A DNA stretch of 64,000 bases from Chlorokybus atmophyticus (lineage: Eukaryota > Streptophyta > Chlorokybophyceae > Chlorokybales > Chlorokybaceae), in contig RHPI01001010.1 of assembly GCA_009103225.1 (NCBI GenBank), positions 153,240 through 217,239 on the forward strand. Direction: 5' to 3'. Positions 60,418 to 64,000 of the stretch are shown one piece after another; position 1 is the stretch's first letter, and each line of letters opens with the position of its first letter. The position numbers and the translations under genes are program-made. Below the pieces are notes generated by a model. That model saw only the letters and a program-made list of their open reading frames with translations. It searched no databases and was not told the DNA's origin.

Positions 60418-60485
60418 CAGCTGAGCTCTGGAGCTGGAACCTCCCCCAGAGCCCAGGGGGGGTGGCTTGTTGACTNGGTGGCTAA

Positions 60486-60962
60486 TTGACTTTGTGTGCT
60501 ACAGCACAGCATGTACACTAGGGAGAACACCGACTCCACCTGCCCGTACTACCCAGCAGCATCAGACCAGCTGCACAAAGCACTTGTCACCATGAGGGTT
60601 GGGGTCATCTTTTGTTTTTGCTGCGCGTTACACAGGTGGCGCAGCAGCATGTCCAGCAAGCATGGCTGTCCATGCAGCTGTCCGAGACAGCGTGACCCTC
60701 GACTCCCCTCGACCCGACAGCAGGCTTGTTGACTTTGTGTGCTACAGCACAGCATGTACACTAGGGAGAACACTGACTCCACCTGCCCGTACTACCCAGC
60801 AGCATCAGACCAGCTGCACAAAGCACTTGTCACCATGAGGGTTGGGGTCATCTTTTGTTTTTGCTGTGCGTTACACAGGTGGCGCAGCAGCATGTCCACC
60901 AAGCATGGCTGTCCATGCAGCTGTCCGAGACAGCGTGACCCTCGACTCCCCTCGACCCGACA
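60486..60962 (+). repeat. Tandem duplication, two 243-bp units
   Basis: 60486-60728 and 60729-60962 differ at only a few bases (for example CACCGACT/CACTGACT and CTGCGCGTT/CTGTGCGTT). Each begins TTGACTTTGTGTGCTACAG. The array lies just after N 60476 and may be LTR or flanking sequence of the retrotransposon. Confidence 0.92.
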
Positions 60963-60963
60963 A

Positions 60964-60983
60964 CACTGTCTACGTAGACAGTG
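60964..60983. repeat. Perfect 20-bp palindrome
   Basis: CACTGTCTAC followed immediately by GTAGACAGTG, directly after the 243-bp tandem duplication. Confidence 0.95.
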
Positions 60984-63204
60984 ATCAATACATATACGCA
61001 TTCGGTGCAAAAACTTAACCATGAAGTGGCTTGACCGTCTAATAATAAGGGTCCAATAATAAGGGTGGAGTAAGGTAAGTCATGACACAAAAGGGGGAAA
61101 CCCGAGTCTGGATGCCAAAGTCAAGAGAAATTTGCGTCGCGACGCAAAACCCGGCAAAGACATGCCGCGTTAGGACATTGAACGACATGAGATGTGCTAT
61201 AGTTATATAAATCATGTAAGGTGGGGAACGCGATCAGAGGTAATCTCAATTTTCTAAGCTACTCACCGCGTCTCTGCTCAGTTGTTTCGCGCCAACAGCG
61301 TTTTGCATCACTGTCGACTGGTTTTGTCGACGTTGACGTGCCCGCTCACGTGAACCAGCCATGTCAAACGATGCTTAACTACCAGTATGTTGCAATTAAC
61401 GGGGCTGGCGTTATGTCACATTGTCACTATGCTTGGTGACACTTCATATGCTTTGCATGTTGGTGTATAATGTAGCACACACTAATTGTTACATGTGTTA
61501 ATGTGAATGTGAAGTCCCAAATACCTGCACAGCATTACTTTTGCATGCATATACACTTTTGCACTGTGCACTTTCCCATCTCATCTTCTACAATTGCACG
61601 CATTTGCAATACACATAGCTTGATGGGTAATAAGGTATGTGTGTGTAAGCTATTCGTCCCCGGTCAAATTGTAGCGTTGACATGCCTTGTTGCTTGTTCA
61701 CATGCATGTGTTGATGCGTGTGGCTTGCGAAATACAACTTATATATTTCTTATATTGTATACATTTACTTGAAATACACAAGACGATTGCAAGCACACAT
61801 ACATTTCCAACTCAAAGTAACATGGATGGAAAAAATGGGATGCAATATATGCGTACGTTGACGAAAACTAAACCACTTATTCAAAAAGAGCTAAGTCATT
61901 GCATTGGATTGAAGGGCACTCACTGCCAATGTCAACTACTGCACGCGTGCGTGCATGTACATGCACGCACGCATGCATTGCATGTACAGTCTATCCTTGA
62001 TAAGTGCATACCATCGGGAACACCTCGTTCTATGCACTTATCGCGGATATGCACTTACATTGTCTTATACTACCAACATTGGTGTCTGGCAAAACCATGC
62101 ACTTATCGCGGATATGCACTTGTTGAATATGCAGTTATCAAGGTTAGACTGTAGCTGTGTTTGGGTCGGTCTTAACGCTTGACGCTTGCGGGCCATGCAG
62201 GGTCATTCCACGGAGCCCGCGGACCATATAGTCCGTACCCCGCGGACTATGAGTGCCTTGTCCGTATACGTACCATCCATACCCAAAGCGTCTCTAGAGA
62301 CGGTGTGGTATGTGTGGCCGAGACGCTCAGCGTCTCTGCTGGTCGGCATAGCTTAGGCACGTTATAAGTCCCTAACCTAACTGGCCTCTATCACCGGTAG
62401 GAATGGGTTTCGGCGAATCAGGTTGGATTCGCAACTTTGCAATGGACGAAACCGGACATGATTTGCGGATTTCGCAAAGTTTAAGACGGATCCGTACATA
62501 TGTAGCTGCAGCCCGAATTTAATTGCGACCTGTCACATACGGCAATTCGCCGGTGATGATCATAAAGACCGGATCCCCAACAACATTAAGGATTCGGTGT
62601 TTACGTAGTCAAGGGTTCAGGCAGTGAGAAAGCCTTGTATAAATCGCAATAACAGTTGTGACCAATTCGTTAACAGTGCGTCTTTACTCCTGAACGCAAT
62701 TGAGGACTCGACAATAACATTATAATGCATTCAGGTTGCATGCTAAAGCTGTACACATCATCATTAAAATTGCGACCGGTTCCATCAACGATACGAGACT
62801 TCATACTCAACAACTCGGAACGCTAAGATCGATCCTTCCATTGTTACAACCATAATAATTTTACGACCACATCATTGCTAAATTGCCGGTTCAACCTCGC
62901 GGCCTATTGATGGCTTGCCCTGCGGCCTGCTAGTAGCAGGACGCGGGGCAAGCAAGTAGAAGGCTGCGACTTGCATGTATAATCATTGGTAAACCATGGT
63001 AGCACATGAGGTAAATATGTAAAGACTTGACCAGAACTCCACAACCAACCTTGCGCCAGCAGGTGACGCAGGGCGTATAATGCAAACATTTGCCGGTGAT
63101 CTCGCGCTGTGATTCGACAAAACGGCCTGTCAAACAAAGTCTCTTTCCCTACGTCACCTTTATAGTGGTACAATCCACCTTCACCTTTATCTTTTAAATA
63201 CAAG

Positions 63205-63350
63205 TGGTATATATATGTAAATACCGCGGTGTATATATGTATATATATATGTATATACAAGAATACATTTATATGTATGACTTATATATGTATATAAAAT
63301 ATATATATGTATGTGTATATATATGTGTATATATACATATACCGGTAGTG
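63205..63350. repeat. TA/TATG microsatellite
   Basis: TATATATG/TATA units of low complexity. Confidence 0.9.
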
Positions 63351-63439
63351 CCGTTGTATGCAGCTGTTGGTGCATGCGTGAGGCAATTTGAGGCAGCTAG
63401 TATTGGATATATCCTGTACATACGCGATATGAGTTTCGT

Positions 63440-63530
63440 GGCGTCGTAGTCTAGCTGGTCGGTTGTTAGGTTGTGTGATGTTGCTTGCTAATCCACTGTC
63501 TCGCAGGTTCGAAACTCGACAATGGAGTTA
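63440..63530 (+). other. tRNA-like sequence (degenerate tRNA or SINE head)
   Basis: An A-box-like TAGTCTAGCTGG (63448-63459) and a B-box-like GGTTCGAAACTC (63506-63517) have Pol III promoter order and plausible spacing. A TTGCTAA word between them resembles a serine GCU anticodon loop. The acceptor and T-stem do not pair well, and a T-rich stretch follows at 63553. I do not call it a functional tRNA. Confidence 0.35.
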
Positions 63531-64000
63531 CGAAAACTCGTGTACTGTGTCTTTTGATTTTTCGTCGCGAACTGCGGCCATAACATATCTGGTTAGATTA
63601 CGCAATAAGATTAATCTCCTTAATACATGATTTAACCAAAAATTACTTTGGGATGTGGCTATTATTAAGTTCAAGAAAAGACGGATACCAAACTTAATGC
63701 ACTCCAGCTAGTTGACCTTAATAGCAGCTCGATACCAAACAAAGTTGTGGCTGCAGCCGTAAAGAGTGCAAAAATGGATATATTGCTTGCATATGAATCC
63801 CTAATTATGTTATAGTTGGATCCAATTATATTGTGGGCAAGGCCACTGTTGGGGGGCTTTTTCTACCGGTGCTATATCAGTTACAGGCTGTTGATATCGA
63901 GCCCATTGAAAGGCTTGGACATCAGCAGCTTTACTCTGGCGTGGTTGGGCGTTGCTGGCGTGGGCGGCGGCGTGGGCGGCGGAGGAGGTGGAGGCGGCGG

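Larger units (their letters stand above)
50567..60475 (+). mobile_element. Ty3/gypsy LTR retrotransposon with DNA methyltransferase and PHD finger
   Basis: Order: gag with two CCHC knuckles (50791-52521), Ala/Thr-rich ORF (52538-53299), retropepsin ORF (53496-55790), C5 methyltransferase (55680-56640), reverse transcriptase/RNase H (56800-58260), integrase (58953-59875), GPY/F-like tail and PHD finger (59880-60417). RT and RNase H before integrase is the Ty3/gypsy order. A 13-base word TGGCTTGTTGACT occurs at 50567 and again at 60463, directly after a G-rich polypurine-like tract (AGGGGGGG). This would fit the LTR starts, but the word also belongs to the tandem repeat at 60486, so the outer limits are uncertain; the 3' side is cut by N at 60476. 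The copy carries two in-frame stops, about six frameshifts and one nested insertion. Confidence 0.85.
60984..64000. other. Right-end intergenic region
   Basis: No gene recognised. It holds two direct 25-bp copies of ATGCACTTATCGCGGATATG... (62032 and 62097) with an inverted partial copy near 62000, palindromic words around 62216-62330 (CGGAC..GTCCG, CGTCTCTAGAGACG), a TA/TATG microsatellite (63205-63350) and a tRNA-like element (63440-63530). The GGC/GGA-rich last 50 bases may begin a gene outside the window. Confidence 0.45.

Noticed and set aside
63440-63530. Functional tRNA-Ser
   Set aside because: Acceptor and T-stem bases do not pair; only the internal promoter-like boxes and a loop word fit.

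Overview
This 64 kb window is nuclear DNA from a eukaryote. Genes are split into many short exons by introns of roughly 80-600 bp, and there is no operon structure. The protein content points to the green lineage: a FLAP1-like DUF1517 chloroplast protein with a transit-type N-terminus, a SYP5-like Qc-SNARE, a ZFWD-type CCCH/WD40 protein and a CHR19/ETL1-type SNF2 ATPase. Long CA/CT/TA microsatellites and a Ty3/gypsy element carrying a DNA methyltransferase fit a streptophyte (charophyte-type) alga. I cannot name the species from the sequence.

Host genes, left to right: an RS-rich CCCH zinc-finger protein (-, running off the left edge); PRMT5 (+); the FLAP1-like protein (+); an unrecognised 166-aa protein (-); glucose-6-phosphate 1-epimerase (-); a Gly-rich protein (+); the Qc-SNARE (-); the ZFWD protein (+); the SNF2 ATPase (-); and a secreted SMP-30/strictosidine-synthase-like beta-propeller (-). 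For PRMT5, FLAP1-like, the epimerase, ZFWD, SNF2, the Gly-rich protein and the 166-aa protein, every splice phase I assigned closes to a whole number of codons, so these models are well supported. Two divergent pairs (CCCH/PRMT5 and SNARE/ZFWD) share short promoters that carry AAACCCTAA telo-box motifs. Three introns have GC-AG rather than GT-AG ends.

The right third is mostly mobile DNA. A Crypton-like tyrosine recombinase gene with a C-terminal GCR1_C-type DNA-binding domain lies at 45.85-48.9 kb (-), beside a palindrome-bearing minisatellite. A Ty3/gypsy LTR retrotransposon occupies about 50.6-60.5 kb (+). Its order is gag with two zinc knuckles, a low-complexity ORF, retropepsin, a C5 cytosine DNA methyltransferase, reverse transcriptase/RNase H, integrase, and a terminal PHD finger. 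This copy is interrupted by two in-frame stops, about six frameshifts and a 469-bp nested solo LTR with a 5-bp target-site duplication.

Assembly problems are visible. There are five single-N joints and one 110-N gap. Two of the single Ns are directly preceded by exact copies of sequence found 6.4 and 10.1 kb upstream, which look like mis-joined contig ends rather than real duplications. AT-rich intergenic DNA with TA microsatellites fills about 15-21 kb.
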